Source: Exilibacterium tricleocarpae
Lineage (GTDB): Bacteria > Pseudomonadota > Gammaproteobacteria > Pseudomonadales > Cellvibrionaceae
Length of the DNA stretch: 64,000 nucleotides
Assembly: GCF_007004655.1 (NCBI RefSeq)
Contig: NZ_ML660098.1
Span: 62,001 to 126,000 of the forward strand
Direction of reading: 5' to 3'
Each line of letters begins with the position of its first letter. The stretch's first letter is position 1. The translations under genes and the position numbers were made by a program. The notes under the pieces are model-generated. The model saw only the letters and a program-made list of their open reading frames with translations. It did not search any database and had not been told where the DNA came from. Below, in pieces: positions 24,631-36,160 of the stretch.

Positions 24631-24649
24631 ATTCACAATGCCTGTGAAT
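24631..24649. promoter_or_regulatory. candidate LysR operator upstream of sRNA 2
   Basis: Perfect dyad ATTCACA-ATGCC-TGTGAAT containing T-N11-A, ending eight bases before the TTACAT -35-like box of the second unit. Confidence 0.45.
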
Positions 24650-24693
24650 CTAAACCATTACATGCATATCAGAGATTGGCGTATGGTGACCGC

Positions 24694-24816
24694 AAGTTCG
24701 GGCAAACATACGACTTGCCAGGAATAGTCAGTTAACGTGTACTTCTGTTTTATCGATCTTCTTTAGAAACTTTGCTTGCAACAAATGCCCGCTCATATGA
24801 GCGGGTTTCTTTTTTT
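24694..24816 (+). ncRNA. candidate small RNA 2 (tandem pair)
   Basis: The promoter-like region (TTACAT at 24658-24663, 18 bases, TATGGT at 24682-24687) repeats that of unit 1, including TAAACCATTA upstream and GCAAGTTCGG at the predicted start. The ~120-nt transcript would begin with a CAAGT...ACTTG hairpin and end in a symmetrical terminator (CCCGCTCAT/ATGAGCGGG then TTTCTTTTTTT, 24788-24816). The middle differs from unit 1. No protein frame is convincing. It is convergent with purA. Confidence 0.45.
24788..24816 (+). terminator. rho-independent terminator of candidate sRNA 2
   Basis: An 18-base perfect palindrome CCCGCTCAT/ATGAGCGGG followed by TTTCTTTTTTT on the plus strand. The minus side lacks a T-tract, so it is unlikely to be purA's terminator. 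Confidence 0.75.
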
Positions 24817-24860
24817 GGACCCTGCGTTTGTTTGGCTGGTACGAGCCAGGCGGGTAGCGG

Positions 24861-26171
<1,311 letters not shown>

Positions 26172-26303
26172 TCATACCCATCCACAAACCACTGTTTTGT
26201 TTGGCGCAGATACAGTGGCTTAACTTGAAAACTCACCCGTGCAGTTCGAGTGTCACGCGACTTGTTAACAACAATCCCGCTTTGCAACCCTGGCAAAAAG
26301 CCG

Positions 26304-27512
26304 TTACCGGGGCTCGGCCTCATCCGGATCGGCAAACGGCCTGACCACATATTCGCCGCCTTCCAACACCAGGTGGCGATCGCACTTGCTTTCGTCGCAC
26401 TGTAACGCCTGCCCGGACAAACCACACACCACCCGCTCGCCACTGTCGCGCAACTGCTGAATAGCGCGCCACTGTCCGGCATCGTCGCTGGCCTCGGCAT
26501 AAATACCGGCGCGCTCGGCCGCCTCCGGCGCCCGCAGGCGGTTCAGTGCGATCAGGTCGGCGGCGAAGCCGGTCGCCGGGCGCCCGCGGCCAAACACCTC
26601 GCCGATATGGTCATAGCGGCCACCGGTAGCGATGGCGTTGCCCAGACCCGGCGCATAGGCGGCAAAGACCAGGCCGGTATGGTAGTGATAACCGCGCAGT
26701 TCGCTCAAATCAAAGTAGAAATCAACGCCGGGGTAGCGCCGCTGCACGGCATCAGCGACGCCGCTCAGCTCATCCAACGCCGCCTGGAGCTCGGCAGACC
26801 CGGCGGCAAACAGTTGCTGTGCCCGCTCGAACACGGTGCTGTCGCCGGCCAGCGCGGGCAAGGCGAGAAACAGCGCCGCCAGTTCGCCGTCGCTGACATT
26901 GTCGTTGACCCAGGCAGCAATCTCGGTGGTCGCCTTGCGTTGCAGCAGTTCAAACAACGTCTCTTCCTGGCCCGCCGCCAGCCCCGCCTGCTCAGCCAGT
27001 GCCCGATAGATACCCACGTGCCCAAGCTCCAGGTGCAGATGCGGCAATTCGGCGACGCCGAGGGTCTCCAGCAACAGGGAAATCACTTCAATATCGGCAT
27101 CGAGGCCGGCTTCGCCGTAGAGTTCGACCCCGACCTGGATCGGCGTACGCGTCGCCAGCGGGCTGCGCGGCAGGGTGTGCAGCACATGGCCGGCATAACA
27201 CAGTCGGTTGGGACCGCGCCGCTTCAGGCTGTGGGCATCCATGCGGGCGGTTTGCGGGGTAATATCGGCGCGAATACCCATACTGCGACCGGTCAGTTGG
27301 TCGGTCACCTTGAACGTCAGCAGGTCGATATCGCGACCCAGTCCGATCAGCAGCGACTCGGTAAACTCGACCATCGGCGGGATGACCAGGTCGTAGCCCC
27401 AGCGGTGATAAAGGTTCAACAACCGACGCCGCAACTGCTCTATGCGCTCGGCTTCAGCGGGCAGTATTTCTTCCACTCCATCCGGCAACAACCAGCGATC
27501 AGCATAGGACAT
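26304..27512 (-). CDS. hisZ: ATP phosphoribosyltransferase regulatory subunit
   Basis: A 402-residue class II aminoacyl-tRNA synthetase-like protein (WLLPDGVEEILPAEAERIEQ; MGIRADITPQTARMDAHSL; GRYDHIGEVFGRGRPATGFA). It lacks the C-terminal anticodon-binding domain and catalytic signature of HisRS, so it is HisZ, the partner that lets short-form HisG respond to histidine. hisG is not in the window. Location between DUF2065 and purA is conserved in gammaproteobacteria. Confidence 0.93.
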   Translation of the reverse strand: MSYADRWLLPDGVEEILPAEAERIEQLRRRLLNLYHRWGYDLVIPPMVEFTESLLIGLGRDIDLLTFKVTDQLTGRSMGIRADITPQTARMDAHSLKRRGPNRLCYAGHVLHTLPRSPLATRTPIQVGVELYGEAGLDADIEVISLLLETLGVAELPHLHLELGHVGIYRALAEQAGLAAGQEETLFELLQRKATTEIAAWVNDNVSDGELAALFLALPALAGDSTVFERAQQLFAAGSAELQAALDELSGVADAVQRRYPGVDFYFDLSELRGYHYHTGLVFAAYAPGLGNAIATGGRYDHIGEVFGRGRPATGFAADLIALNRLRAPEAAERAGIYAEASDDAGQWRAIQQLRDSGERVVCGLSGQALQCDESKCDRHLVLEGGEYVVRPFADPDEAEPR

Positions 27513-27551
27513 AGTCGATTTCCAGTCTCCAAGTAAAGGTAAGAGTCAACC

Positions 27552-27737
27552 TCAAGTGAAAACAAACAGCAGGCCCGTGCCCACCAGCATGCTGACCAAC
27601 CCCGTGACCCGCAGCTCACGATCAGTGCCGGTGGCGAGCGCCGCCACCAGGGCGCGCCAACGATTGGGGTATAGAAAAGGCAGTATGCCCTCGAAGACCA
27701 ACATCAAACAGAATGCTCTACCCAATTCTTCCCACAT
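27552..27737 (-). CDS. DUF2065 small membrane protein
   Basis: A 61-residue protein with two hydrophobic segments (AFCLMLVFEGILPFLYPNRW and a C-terminal VTGLVSMLVGTGLLFVF). It matches DUF2065 (YjeT in E. coli), typically encoded between hflC and hisZ or purA as here. Function is unknown. A terminator lies between it and hflC, so it probably starts a new transcription unit with hisZ. Confidence 0.88.
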   Translation of the reverse strand: MWEELGRAFCLMLVFEGILPFLYPNRWRALVAALATGTDRELRVTGLVSMLVGTGLLFVFT

Positions 27738-27805
27738 AGCCAGCTCGTCTCACTCGAGGCGCTTTATCGGTACCGCAGCACCGGCACCGCAGATTTCCTA
27801 CCCGC

Positions 27806-27832
27806 ACAAAAAACCGGGCCATAGGCCCGGTT
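27806..27832 (-). terminator. rho-independent terminator downstream of hflC
   Basis: AACCGGGCC and GGCCCGGTT pair around a three-base loop; on the minus strand the stem is followed by a T-run (A-run at 27808-27813 on plus). A second weak dyad (TATCACC...GGTGATA) lies at 27841-27860. Confidence 0.8.
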
Positions 27833-27876
27833 GACAAATACTATCACCTTTCGCGGTGATATGTACTTTCTTTAAT

Positions 27877-28755
27877 CTATTGTCTACCTGCTCTGGGGTC
27901 GTTCAGATAGCGGAAAAACTCACTCTCCGGATCAATCAACAAGACATCCTCGCGGCCTTTGAACGTCTCTTTGTAGGCGTTGAGACTGCGCACGAAAGCG
28001 TAGAACTCCGGGTTCTTGTTAAAAGATTCGGCGTAAATCCGCGCCGCTTCCGCATCTCCCTCACCGCGCAACAGCTCGGAATCCCGATAAGCCTCAGCCT
28101 CCAGGATAGTACGCTGCCGATCGGCATCGGCGGTGATGATCTCGGCCTGCTCGTCACCCTTGGAGCGGTGTTCGCGCGCCTCGCGGTCCCGCTCGGCCTT
28201 CATGCGGGAAAACACCGACTCGCTCACTTGCTCCGGCAGGTCGATGCGCTTGACGCGCACATCCACCACTTCGATGCCGAGACTTTCCTGGGTGAAACCG
28301 TTTAACCCGCTCGTCAGTTCATTCATCAACTGGTCCCGCTCACCGCTGACCACTTCCTGCATCGAGCGCTCGGCCACCGCGTTGCGCAAGCCTTCGTTGA
28401 CCCGCTGCGCCAGGAGTCTCTCGGCGCGGGATTCCTCACCGTTGGTAACCGTGTAGTACTTGCCTACATCGGCGATACGCCACTTGACGAAGGAGTCGAC
28501 GATCATGCCTTTCTTCTCCACCGTCAGGAAGCGCTCGGGACGCGCATCGACCGTCAATACCCGCGCATCGAAGATACGCACTTCGTTGACGATGGGCCAC
28601 TTCAAGTGCAGCCCCGGCTGGATATCGGCCTCCACCACCCGGCCGAATTGCAGCAGGACGGCGCGCTCGGTTTCTTTCACGATGAACAGTGTGTTCATAG
28701 CGAGTATCACCAGCAGCGCAATACTCAAAAGCGGAATGATAAGTCGGTTACTCAT
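27877..28755 (-). CDS. hflC: FtsH modulator, SPFH-domain protein HflC
   Basis: A 292-residue inner membrane protein: one N-terminal transmembrane helix (IIPLLSIALLVILAMNTLFI), then the SPFH/band 7 domain (VLLQFGRVVEADIQPGLHLK) and a coiled-coil stretch. With HflK it forms the large periplasmic cage around the FtsH protease. It starts three bases after hflK's stop, as is usual. Confidence 0.95.
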   Translation of the reverse strand: MSNRLIIPLLSIALLVILAMNTLFIVKETERAVLLQFGRVVEADIQPGLHLKWPIVNEVRIFDARVLTVDARPERFLTVEKKGMIVDSFVKWRIADVGKYYTVTNGEESRAERLLAQRVNEGLRNAVAERSMQEVVSGERDQLMNELTSGLNGFTQESLGIEVVDVRVKRIDLPEQVSESVFSRMKAERDREAREHRSKGDEQAEIITADADRQRTILEAEAYRDSELLRGEGDAEAARIYAESFNKNPEFYAFVRSLNAYKETFKGREDVLLIDPESEFFRYLNDPRAGRQ

Positions 28756-28757
28756 GA

Positions 28758-29900
28758 CTAACGGCCCTCTCTGCGGCTGCGGCCGCTGTTGATCTCGCGC
28801 CTGACAATTTCCGAAATTTTGCTATCCAGCTCGCGCGCAGTCATAGGCGCCCCCTGCCCGACAGCCGCCGATGATTGCTGTACGATCTTGTCCAGAGGTA
28901 TGTACAGCATATTGTTACCGCCCTCGACATCGATCATCACCTTGGAGCTATTGGCCATCACCTCCTGCACCGCATCCAGATACAAACGCTCGCGGGTTAC
29001 TTCCGGCGCCCGGCTGTACTCGGCCAGCAACTTCTCGAAACGCTGGGCCTCACCCTCGGCCCTGGCAACCACCTGGGCCTTGTAGGCCGCGGCCTCTTCG
29101 AGCACCCGCTGCGCCATACCGCGGGCCCGCGGCAGGATGTCCATGGCGTAGGCCTCGGCCTCGTTCTTCTTGCGCTCCTCGTCTTCCCGCGCCCGGTTTA
29201 CATCATCGAACGCCTCCTGCACATCCCGGGGCGGATTGGTCTCCTCGACGTTGACCTTCTCGACAAGAATACCCGTATCATAGGTATCGATATAATTCTG
29301 CAGCCGCCCCATGATGTCCACGGCGATCCGCTCACGTCCCTCGGTCAGCACCTCGTGCATTTCCGAGGAGCCGGCCACGTGACGCAACGCGCTCTCGGTG
29401 GCCTGAGCCAGGCTGCCTTCGGGGTCCCGTACCTGCAGCACGAAATCCCGCGCATCGGCAATACTGTACTGGACGGACACATTCACTTCGACAATATTCA
29501 GGTCCTCGGTGAGCATCTGTCCGGTTTTACTGAGCAGCCGCACCTTGGTCACGTTGACGGGGAAGACCTGATCGATTAACGGCGGCGCCCAGTTGAGGCC
29601 GGGCTCGAAGGTCGTGTGATAGACCCCCAGCCGCAGCACCACGGCGCGCTCCTGCTCGTTGACGATATTGATACCGGCAAAACCGTAGACCAGTGCCAGT
29701 ATCACCAGCGCCACGACAACCGCCGTGCTGCTCATCCCGCGGCCGCTACCGGCCGGACCCTTTGACTTGCCACCGCCGAACAGGCCGTTGAGTTTGTCCT
29801 GAAACTTTTTCAGAGCTTCATCGAGATCAGGCGGACCCTCATTGTTGCGTTTACCGCCCCAGGGGTCTTGATTATTACCACCCGGTTCGTTCCAGGCCAT
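28758..29900 (-). CDS. hflK: FtsH modulator, SPFH-domain protein HflK
   Basis: A 380-residue protein with the Gly/Asn-rich cytoplasmic start (MAWNEPGGNNQDPWGG), a transmembrane helix around residues 58-78 (STAVVVALVILALVYGFAGI), an SPFH domain (AVVLRLGVYHTTFEPGLNW) and a coiled coil. It pairs with HflC in the FtsH complex. The gap to hflX upstream is 200 bases, in which I see no gene. Confidence 0.95.
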   Translation of the reverse strand: MAWNEPGGNNQDPWGGKRNNEGPPDLDEALKKFQDKLNGLFGGGKSKGPAGSGRGMSSTAVVVALVILALVYGFAGINIVNEQERAVVLRLGVYHTTFEPGLNWAPPLIDQVFPVNVTKVRLLSKTGQMLTEDLNIVEVNVSVQYSIADARDFVLQVRDPEGSLAQATESALRHVAGSSEMHEVLTEGRERIAVDIMGRLQNYIDTYDTGILVEKVNVEETNPPRDVQEAFDDVNRAREDEERKKNEAEAYAMDILPRARGMAQRVLEEAAAYKAQVVARAEGEAQRFEKLLAEYSRAPEVTRERLYLDAVQEVMANSSKVMIDVEGGNNMLYIPLDKIVQQSSAAVGQGAPMTARELDSKISEIVRREINSGRSRREGR

Positions 29901-30100
29901 AAATTGTCTCCATTGTCCAATATGTGAACAGTGTACTGTGTGCTAACTCTTTGGACAGCCCAATCGATGGGTAGTCCCGTCTTTTTTAAGCAGCGGTTGA
30001 CTGCCCGCTATCGGTATCCGCGGGCAAAACGAAACGCGGCAGGGATTTTACCAAAGCTCGGCCGGGAATTAATACGCTTGTTTCAGATTTTCTCGCCACC

Positions 30101-31420
30101 TCAGCCGGCTAGCTGTTGCGGCGGCGCCAAATCGACCCAGTGCAAATCGTCCAGTGTCATGGCCTCGGCGCTCAACAGGCGCTGCAAATCCGCCTGCGGG
30201 ATACGCAGCTCGAGCTCGCTGCCACCATCATCCCAAAACACCTCATCGACGACCGCCTTTTGCTGATACAGCCGCGCGCGCAGGCGACCCAGTGCTGCCG
30301 GCAGGCGCACCCGCTGTTGAATGACCGCCTCGCCCAACAGCTCGGCCATGGCATCGTACAGCAGCTCCACCCCGGCGCCGGTTTGTGCCGACAGCCATAC
30401 TGCCAGCGGCCGCCCTTCGGCATCCCGGTCAATGCGCGCGGGCCAGTCCGGCAGCAGGTCTATCTTGTTGTAAACCTTCAAACAGGGCAAATCCTGCGCG
30501 CCTATTTCCGCCAGCACCTGTTCGACCTCGTCGATATTGCGCTCGCGCTCCAGTGCCGCCGCATCCACCACGTGCAAAAGTATGTCAGCATTGGCGGCTT
30601 CTTCCAATGTGGCGCGAAACGCCTCTATCAGCCGATGGGGCAGGTGGCTGATAAACCCGACCGTATCGGCCAGAATCGCGGCCCCGACATCCGGCACGGC
30701 AATCCTGCGCATGGTCGGGTCCAGCGTGGCAAACAGTTTATCCTCGGCGTAGACACCGGCGCGGGTAACCCGGTTGAACAGGGTGGACTTGCCGGCATTG
30801 GTGTAGCCCACCAGGGACGCGGTGGGGATCGCAGCGCGCTGACGTGAGCGCCGTCCCTGGTCACGTTGCCGGCGCACTTTTCCCAGGCGCTTCTCGATGG
30901 ATTTGATACGCGCCCGCAGTAAACGGCGATCAGTTTCCAACTGGGTCTCACCCGGCCCGCGCAGACCGATACCGCCCTTTTGCCGCTCCAGGTGAGTCCA
31001 ACCGCGAATCAGGCGGCTGGAGATGTGATTGAGTTGAGCCAGTTCGACCTGCAACTTGCCCTCGTGGGTACGGGCCCGCTGGGCGAAGATATCGAGAATC
31101 AGTCCGGTGCGATCCAGGACCCGACACTGCAGCTCTCTCTCCAGGTTGCGCTCCTGGCCGGCAGACAGGACGTGGTTGAAAATCACCAGTTTCGCTCCGT
31201 GCAGAGCCACCAACTCGCGCAATTCCTCCACCTTGCCGGTGCCGAGAAAGAATCTGGGATTGGGGGCAGACCGCTGACCGGTCAGCAAAGCGACCGGGTC
31301 ACCACCGGCGGACAGCACCAATTCTTCGAATTCGCGGGGATCGTCTGGGTCGCTTCCCTGGGAGAGGGTCAGGTGAACCAATACTGCCAGTTCACCGGAT
31401 TCAGGTCGATCAAAAAACAA
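30101..31420 (-). CDS. hflX: ribosome-associated GTPase HflX
   Basis: A 439-residue GTPase. The N-terminal HflX domain (NPRFFLGTGKVEELRELVAL) is followed by a coiled linker (GPGETQLETDRRLLR) and a G domain with G1 GYTNAGKSTLF, G3 DTVGF and G4 NKIDLLPD. HflX splits stalled 70S ribosomes after heat or antibiotic stress. It follows hfq by 20 bases. Confidence 0.96.
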   Translation of the reverse strand: MFFDRPESGELAVLVHLTLSQGSDPDDPREFEELVLSAGGDPVALLTGQRSAPNPRFFLGTGKVEELRELVALHGAKLVIFNHVLSAGQERNLERELQCRVLDRTGLILDIFAQRARTHEGKLQVELAQLNHISSRLIRGWTHLERQKGGIGLRGPGETQLETDRRLLRARIKSIEKRLGKVRRQRDQGRRSRQRAAIPTASLVGYTNAGKSTLFNRVTRAGVYAEDKLFATLDPTMRRIAVPDVGAAILADTVGFISHLPHRLIEAFRATLEEAANADILLHVVDAAALERERNIDEVEQVLAEIGAQDLPCLKVYNKIDLLPDWPARIDRDAEGRPLAVWLSAQTGAGVELLYDAMAELLGEAVIQQRVRLPAALGRLRARLYQQKAVVDEVFWDDGGSELELRIPQADLQRLLSAEAMTLDDLHWVDLAPPQQLAG

Positions 31421-31440
31421 CGAGTTACCTCACCGGGGGT

Positions 31441-31698
31441 CTATTCACCCCCTTCTGCGCCTTCTCCCGGCGCCGGATTGAGCATCGGCACCCGCACCGC
31501 ACGAGACGGTACTACGGTGGAAATGGCGTGCTTATAAACCATTTGACTGACAGTGTTTTTCAACAACACCACAAACTGATCAAATGATTCTATTTGTCCC
31601 TGCAGCTTAATACCATTCACCAGGTAAATGGATACAGGGATACGTTCTTTACGTAACACATTCAAATAAGGGTCTTGTAAGCTATGCCCTTTTGACAT
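31441..31698 (-). CDS. hfq: RNA chaperone Hfq
   Basis: An 85-residue Sm-like protein. Sm1 ([20 protein letters not shown]) and Sm2 ([14 protein letters not shown], with the YKH RNA-binding motif) are intact, followed by a short Gly/Glu-rich tail. The hexamer pairs small RNAs with mRNAs. AAGGAG sits eight bases before ATG 31698; the longer upstream frame is untranslated. Downstream is hflX in the same operon. Confidence 0.98.
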   Translation of the reverse strand: MSKGHSLQDPYLNVLRKERIPVSIYLVNGIKLQGQIESFDQFVVLLKNTVSQMVYKHAISTVVPSRAVRVPMLNPAPGEGAEGGE

Positions 31699-31838
31699 TG
31701 TTATTCTCCTTAAAAATGAATAAAACAAAAACAGAAGACAACCACCAAGATGGAAATACTCTGAACCGTGGTAAAAAACAGTGCCAAACGGCAGAGAAGT
31801 GGCAATAAATACAATAACTGACTAAAGTTATACCCCCA

Positions 31839-32807
31839 TTATATGGCTGTTCCCGGCATAAAATTCAAGGCCTGCGCCAGAATTTCATCACTTTTTAGCA
31901 GATTTCCATGACCGTCATCGGTATATATCCGCTGCAGTCCCTGCCAGGTACGCAACCAGGTCAGTTGCCGCTTGGCCAACTGCCGGGTAGCGGCCTGTCC
32001 CTGTGCGACCATTTCGGTGCGGGTCAGCTCTGCAGCTAAAAACGCCCACACCTGGCGGTAGCCAACGGCGCGTATAGCGGGGAGATCGGCATGGAGATCG
32101 CCGCGGTGATACAGAGCTGTGACCTCTTCAACCAGACCTTGTTCCAACATTTTCTCAAAGCGGACGGCGATCCGCCGATGCAGCGTCGCCCGGTCTCTCG
32201 GCAGCAGCGCCAGTTGCGTCACCGCGAACTCCTGCTGCAGTGACCAGCCGGCGGCGGCCTGCTCGCGGTGCAATTGGGTCATGGTTTTGCCCGTCACCCG
32301 ATAAATCTCCAGTGCCCGGCTCAGGCGCCGGGAGTGATTGGGGTGAATACGGGCGGCAGAGTCCGCATCCACTGCTGCCAGTTGGCGGTGCATATAGGGC
32401 CAACCGTGACGCTCGGCCTCGGCTTCGATCGCCGCCCGCACCGCTCCATCGGCACCGGGCATTGGCGCCAATCCCTCCAGCAGGGCTTTGAAATACAACA
32501 TGGTGCCACCGACCAGCAGGGGAATGCGTCCGGCAGCGGCAATACTGCGCATCTCCCGCATCGCATCGGTGCAGAACTCGGCCGCCGAATAGGGTTGCGC
32601 CGGGTCGCGAATGTCGATCAGGCAATGGGGTGCCAGGGCCAGTTCCGCCGCCGAGGGTTTGGCCGAGCCGATGTCCAGGCCCCGGTAAACCAGCGTCGAG
32701 TCGACGCTGATAATATCCACCGGCAGTTTTTTTCGCAGGCTGATGGCAAGATCGGTTTTTCCGGATGCGGTGGGCCCCATGAGAAAAACAGCCGGGGGCA
32801 AATCCAT
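31839..32807 (-). CDS. miaA: tRNA dimethylallyltransferase
   Basis: A 322-residue enzyme adding the isopentenyl group to A37 of tRNAs that read U-starting codons. It has the P-loop [14 protein letters not shown], the [17 protein letters not shown] block, [13 protein letters not shown] and the tRNA-contact region. It begins two bases before mutL's stop position and 140 bases ahead of hfq; that gap likely contains hfq promoters. Confidence 0.97.
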   Translation of the reverse strand: MDLPPAVFLMGPTASGKTDLAISLRKKLPVDIISVDSTLVYRGLDIGSAKPSAAELALAPHCLIDIRDPAQPYSAAEFCTDAMREMRSIAAAGRIPLLVGGTMLYFKALLEGLAPMPGADGAVRAAIEAEAERHGWPYMHRQLAAVDADSAARIHPNHSRRLSRALEIYRVTGKTMTQLHREQAAAGWSLQQEFAVTQLALLPRDRATLHRRIAVRFEKMLEQGLVEEVTALYHRGDLHADLPAIRAVGYRQVWAFLAAELTRTEMVAQGQAATRQLAKRQLTWLRTWQGLQRIYTDDGHGNLLKSDEILAQALNFMPGTAI

Positions 32808-32808
32808 A

Positions 32809-34635
32809 TCACTGCCCTCGCATAAAAAGCTTATCCAGTTCGTCGAGGCTGAGCAGTGACCAGGTAGGGCGGCCGTGGTTGCACTGGCCGCTGCGCTCGG
32901 TGGCTTCCATATCGCGCAACAGGGCGTTCATTTCCGGCACGGTCAATTTGCGGTTGGCGCGCACCGAGCCGTGACAGGCCATGGTGCTGAGAATCTCGTT
33001 GATGTGTTGGCCGATCCGTTCACTGCTGCCGTATTCAATCAAATCCGCCAGCACATCGCGCACCAGCAGTTCCACATCGGCCTGTTGCAGAATGACCGGC
33101 ACCTGCCGCACCAGAATGGTTTCCGGCCCGGCCCGCTGCAGTTCAAAGCCCAATGATTGAAAGGTGTCGCCATGTTGCTCGGCGCAGTCGGCCTCTTTCT
33201 GGCTCACCGCCAGGCTGCGCGGCACCAGCAGCGGTTGTGTTTTCAGACCTTCGCGGGCCAGTGCGGTTTTCATACGCTCGTAGGTCACCCGCTCGTGCGC
33301 CGCATGCATATCCACTACGATCAACCCCTGGGCATTTTCCGCCAGGATGTAAATGCCCTTGAGTTGAGCGACCGCATAGCCCAGCGGCGGCACCTCATCC
33401 GCTCCGGCAGCGGCCGCTGCGGGAACGGCGCCGGTCTCGGGCATCCCCTCATGCAAGCGGGCGTAGACCGACATCTGCTCCTGCACGCCGGTCACCGCCG
33501 GCCGCGCCGGTGGCCGCAGGCTCATGGGTTGCTGTAAGGGTTGTTGCACGGGTTGCTGATAGTGCTGCCCCGTCGCGGCGGTCGCTGTCGCCGCTTCACG
33601 GGGTTGCTGTGACGACGGCATTTGATCGGCAGGTTTTACATCGGCCAGGGCGTGGTGCAGGCTGCGAAACAAAAAGTCGTGCACCAGGCGGCCATCGCGA
33701 AAGCGCACTTCGTGCTTGGTCGGGTGCACGTTCACATCCACTACCGCCGGGTCCAGCTCTAGGTACAACACAAAAGCGGGATGGCGCCCGTGATAGAGGA
33801 TATCCTGGTACGCCTGGCGCACGGCGTGGGTCACCAGTTTGTCGCGAATTGAGCGGCCGTTCACATAGAAGTACTGCAGGTCCGCCTGGCTGCGGGAAAA
33901 GGCCGGCAGCGCCACCCAGCCCCACAGGCGCAGGCCCGCCCGCTCGATATCGATATGCAGCGCGTTTTGCATAAACGCCGGGCCGCAGACCTGAGCGACC
34001 CGGCGCTCCCGTTCTGCCTGGGAGTCCGCCGCGCGCATGTTGTAAATAGCACGCTGGTTGTGATTCAGCGTCACGCCCACATCGAAACGCGACAGCGAGA
34101 TACGCTTCACCACATCGTCGATACGATTGAATTCGGTTTTTTCCGTGCGCAGGAACTTGCGCCGCGCCGGTGTATTGAAAAACAGGTCGCGCACCTCCAC
34201 GGTGGTCCCCTGCGGGTGCGCGGCCGGCGCCACCTCGGTCTCCATATCCCGCCCCTCGGCACAGGCCTGCCAGCCCTGGCCGCTGGCTTGGGTGTTGCTG
34301 GTAAGTGCCAGCCGTGCAACCGAGCTGATACTGGCGAGCGCCTCGCCGCGAAAGCCGAGGGTGGCCACCGCTTCCAGATCGTCGAGATCGTAGATTTTGC
34401 TGGTGGCGTGGCGGCTCAGCGCCAACGGCAGATCATCCTTGCCGATACCGCAGCCGTTATCGCGCACTCTGATACGCTTGATGCCACCGTTGTCCACATC
34501 GATATCGAGTTTGGTGGCGCCGGCATCGAGGCTGTTCTCCAGCACTTCTTTGACAACCGAGGCCGGTCGCTCCACCACCTCGCCGGCGGCGATCTGGTTG
34601 GCCAAACGCGGACTGAGTAATTTAATCAGGTTCAT
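32809..34635 (-). CDS. mutL: DNA mismatch repair protein MutL
   Basis: A 608-residue MutL. The N-terminal GHKL ATPase shows [31 protein letters not shown] and [15 protein letters not shown] Gln/Ala-rich linker (about 330-390) leads to the C-terminal dimerisation domain. That domain keeps a DQHA(X)2E(X)4E-type nuclease motif, read here as [12 protein letters not shown], and [11 protein letters not shown]. So, as in Pseudomonas but unlike E. coli, this MutL probably nicks DNA itself. Confidence 0.96.
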   Translation of the reverse strand: MNLIKLLSPRLANQIAAGEVVERPASVVKEVLENSLDAGATKLDIDVDNGGIKRIRVRDNGCGIGKDDLPLALSRHATSKIYDLDDLEAVATLGFRGEALASISSVARLALTSNTQASGQGWQACAEGRDMETEVAPAAHPQGTTVEVRDLFFNTPARRKFLRTEKTEFNRIDDVVKRISLSRFDVGVTLNHNQRAIYNMRAADSQAERERRVAQVCGPAFMQNALHIDIERAGLRLWGWVALPAFSRSQADLQYFYVNGRSIRDKLVTHAVRQAYQDILYHGRHPAFVLYLELDPAVVDVNVHPTKHEVRFRDGRLVHDFLFRSLHHALADVKPADQMPSSQQPREAATATAATGQHYQQPVQQPLQQPMSLRPPARPAVTGVQEQMSVYARLHEGMPETGAVPAAAAAGADEVPPLGYAVAQLKGIYILAENAQGLIVVDMHAAHERVTYERMKTALAREGLKTQPLLVPRSLAVSQKEADCAEQHGDTFQSLGFELQRAGPETILVRQVPVILQQADVELLVRDVLADLIEYGSSERIGQHINEILSTMACHGSVRANRKLTVPEMNALLRDMEATERSGQCNHGRPTWSLLSLDELDKLFMRGQ

Positions 34636-34666
34636 AATATTCGGGGACGACGAGGGCGGTCATCCA

Positions 34667-36049
34667 TCAGGATGCCGGGATTTTCAGTGTTTGACCAATT
34701 TTAATCACGGAATTGCTCAGCCCGTTGGCTTTGCGCAGGTCGTTGACCGATACATTGTAACGCCGGGCGATCGCCGACAGGGTATCGCCGCGGGCAATGA
34801 CGTGATCGCGAGCGGCGCCGCTGCCGGAACCAGAGTCGCCGCCTGTGCCGCCATTTTTGCGCCAGGCGATATACGACCCGGGGGGCGGCAACTTGTGGAA
34901 GTAAGCCTTGATACCTTTGAAGATCGATTTCGCCATCTGGCGACGATAGTGGGACGAGGCCAGTTTCTTAGCCTCACCGGGATTGGAAATAAAGCCGGTT
35001 TCCACCAGAATCGACGGCACATCCGGCGATTTGAGCACCACGAAGCCGGCCTGCTCGACCCGGGGTTTGTGTAGCCGTGCCACCTTGCCCATGGAATCCA
35101 GCACCTGCTCGCCTACCTGCAGGCTGGAGTTGAGGGTAGCGGTCATGGATAAATCCACCAGCACGCCGCGCAACACTTGTTCTTTATCGTCGAGGGTGAC
35201 GCTGCCGACACCGCCGATCAGGTCCGCCTCGTTTTCTTTCTGGGCCAAAAACCGCGCCGTTTCACTGGTGGCGCCGCTGCGCGATAACGCAAACACGGAA
35301 GCGCCCCGGGCGCGGGGATTCTTAAACGCATCGGCGTGAATCGATACCAGTAAGTCGGCGCGCTTGTCGCGGGCGATATCGCGACGTTTTTGCAGTGGAA
35401 TATAATAGTCGCCGGTGCGTACCAGTTCAGCGCGAAAGCCTTTCTCGGCATTGATCAGCTTCGCCAGCTCTTTGCTGATCGCCAGCACTACATCTTTTTC
35501 CCGCAGTCGCCGCTTTGGCCCCAGCGCACCCGGGTCCTCGCCGCCGTGCCCGGCATCGACGGCAATGATGATATCGCTCAGGGCCTGGCGCTGCTGGGTG
35601 TAGCTGGCTTCGGTTTTTACCGTGGTCGTGTCGCGGTCGTAGAGATCGACCACCAGGCGGTCGCTCTTACCGGCATGGCGACGCAGAAAAAAACTGCGCG
35701 GCTTGACCGCGGCACTAAGATCGAGCACCACCCGCAAATCGGACCGGTTGCGGGCCGCACTGCGAATACTTTTGATCGGCGTGTCGGCCAGCGCCAGGCT
35801 GGCCAGACTTGCCCGCATCGCGGTTTTTTCAATATCGATAACCAGCCGCGACGGCTGTTTGAGTGTAAAGATCTGGTGCTGGACCGCGCCGCTCAAATCG
35901 AACACCAGGCGGGTGTGATCGGGAGCCCGCCACACCCGCACGCCGTCGACGGTAACCGCAGTGGCGAGGGCCGGCAGGAACGCCAGCAACGCCGCCAAAG
36001 CAGCCAGCAGGCGGGGCGCCAGTATGCGTTTAGTCCGATTTGCGTTCAA
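34667..36049 (-). CDS. amiB: N-acetylmuramoyl-L-alanine amidase (AmiB type)
   Basis: A 460-residue exported amidase: signal peptide, AMIN domain (about 30-130, septal targeting), Amidase_3 zinc domain (about 185-400; IAVDAGHGGEDPGALG, VSIHADAF and the VETGFISN glutamate) and a C-terminal LysM (ARGDTLSAIARRYNVSVNDL). It cleaves the stem peptide from muramic acid during daughter cell separation. Synteny between tsaE and mutL supports AmiB rather than AmiA/C. Confidence 0.93.
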   Translation of the reverse strand: MNANRTKRILAPRLLAALAALLAFLPALATAVTVDGVRVWRAPDHTRLVFDLSGAVQHQIFTLKQPSRLVIDIEKTAMRASLASLALADTPIKSIRSAARNRSDLRVVLDLSAAVKPRSFFLRRHAGKSDRLVVDLYDRDTTTVKTEASYTQQRQALSDIIIAVDAGHGGEDPGALGPKRRLREKDVVLAISKELAKLINAEKGFRAELVRTGDYYIPLQKRRDIARDKRADLLVSIHADAFKNPRARGASVFALSRSGATSETARFLAQKENEADLIGGVGSVTLDDKEQVLRGVLVDLSMTATLNSSLQVGEQVLDSMGKVARLHKPRVEQAGFVVLKSPDVPSILVETGFISNPGEAKKLASSHYRRQMAKSIFKGIKAYFHKLPPPGSYIAWRKNGGTGGDSGSGSGAARDHVIARGDTLSAIARRYNVSVNDLRKANGLSNSVIKIGQTLKIPAS

Positions 36050-36160
36050 TACCTAAATCCAACTGACGATTCCGGTTCACGATAATTGTTCACAGCGGTT
36101 GTTTGCTGCAGCTCTCTATCTCGCAGCCCTCTAACAAGCCCACTACTCAACCCATCTATG

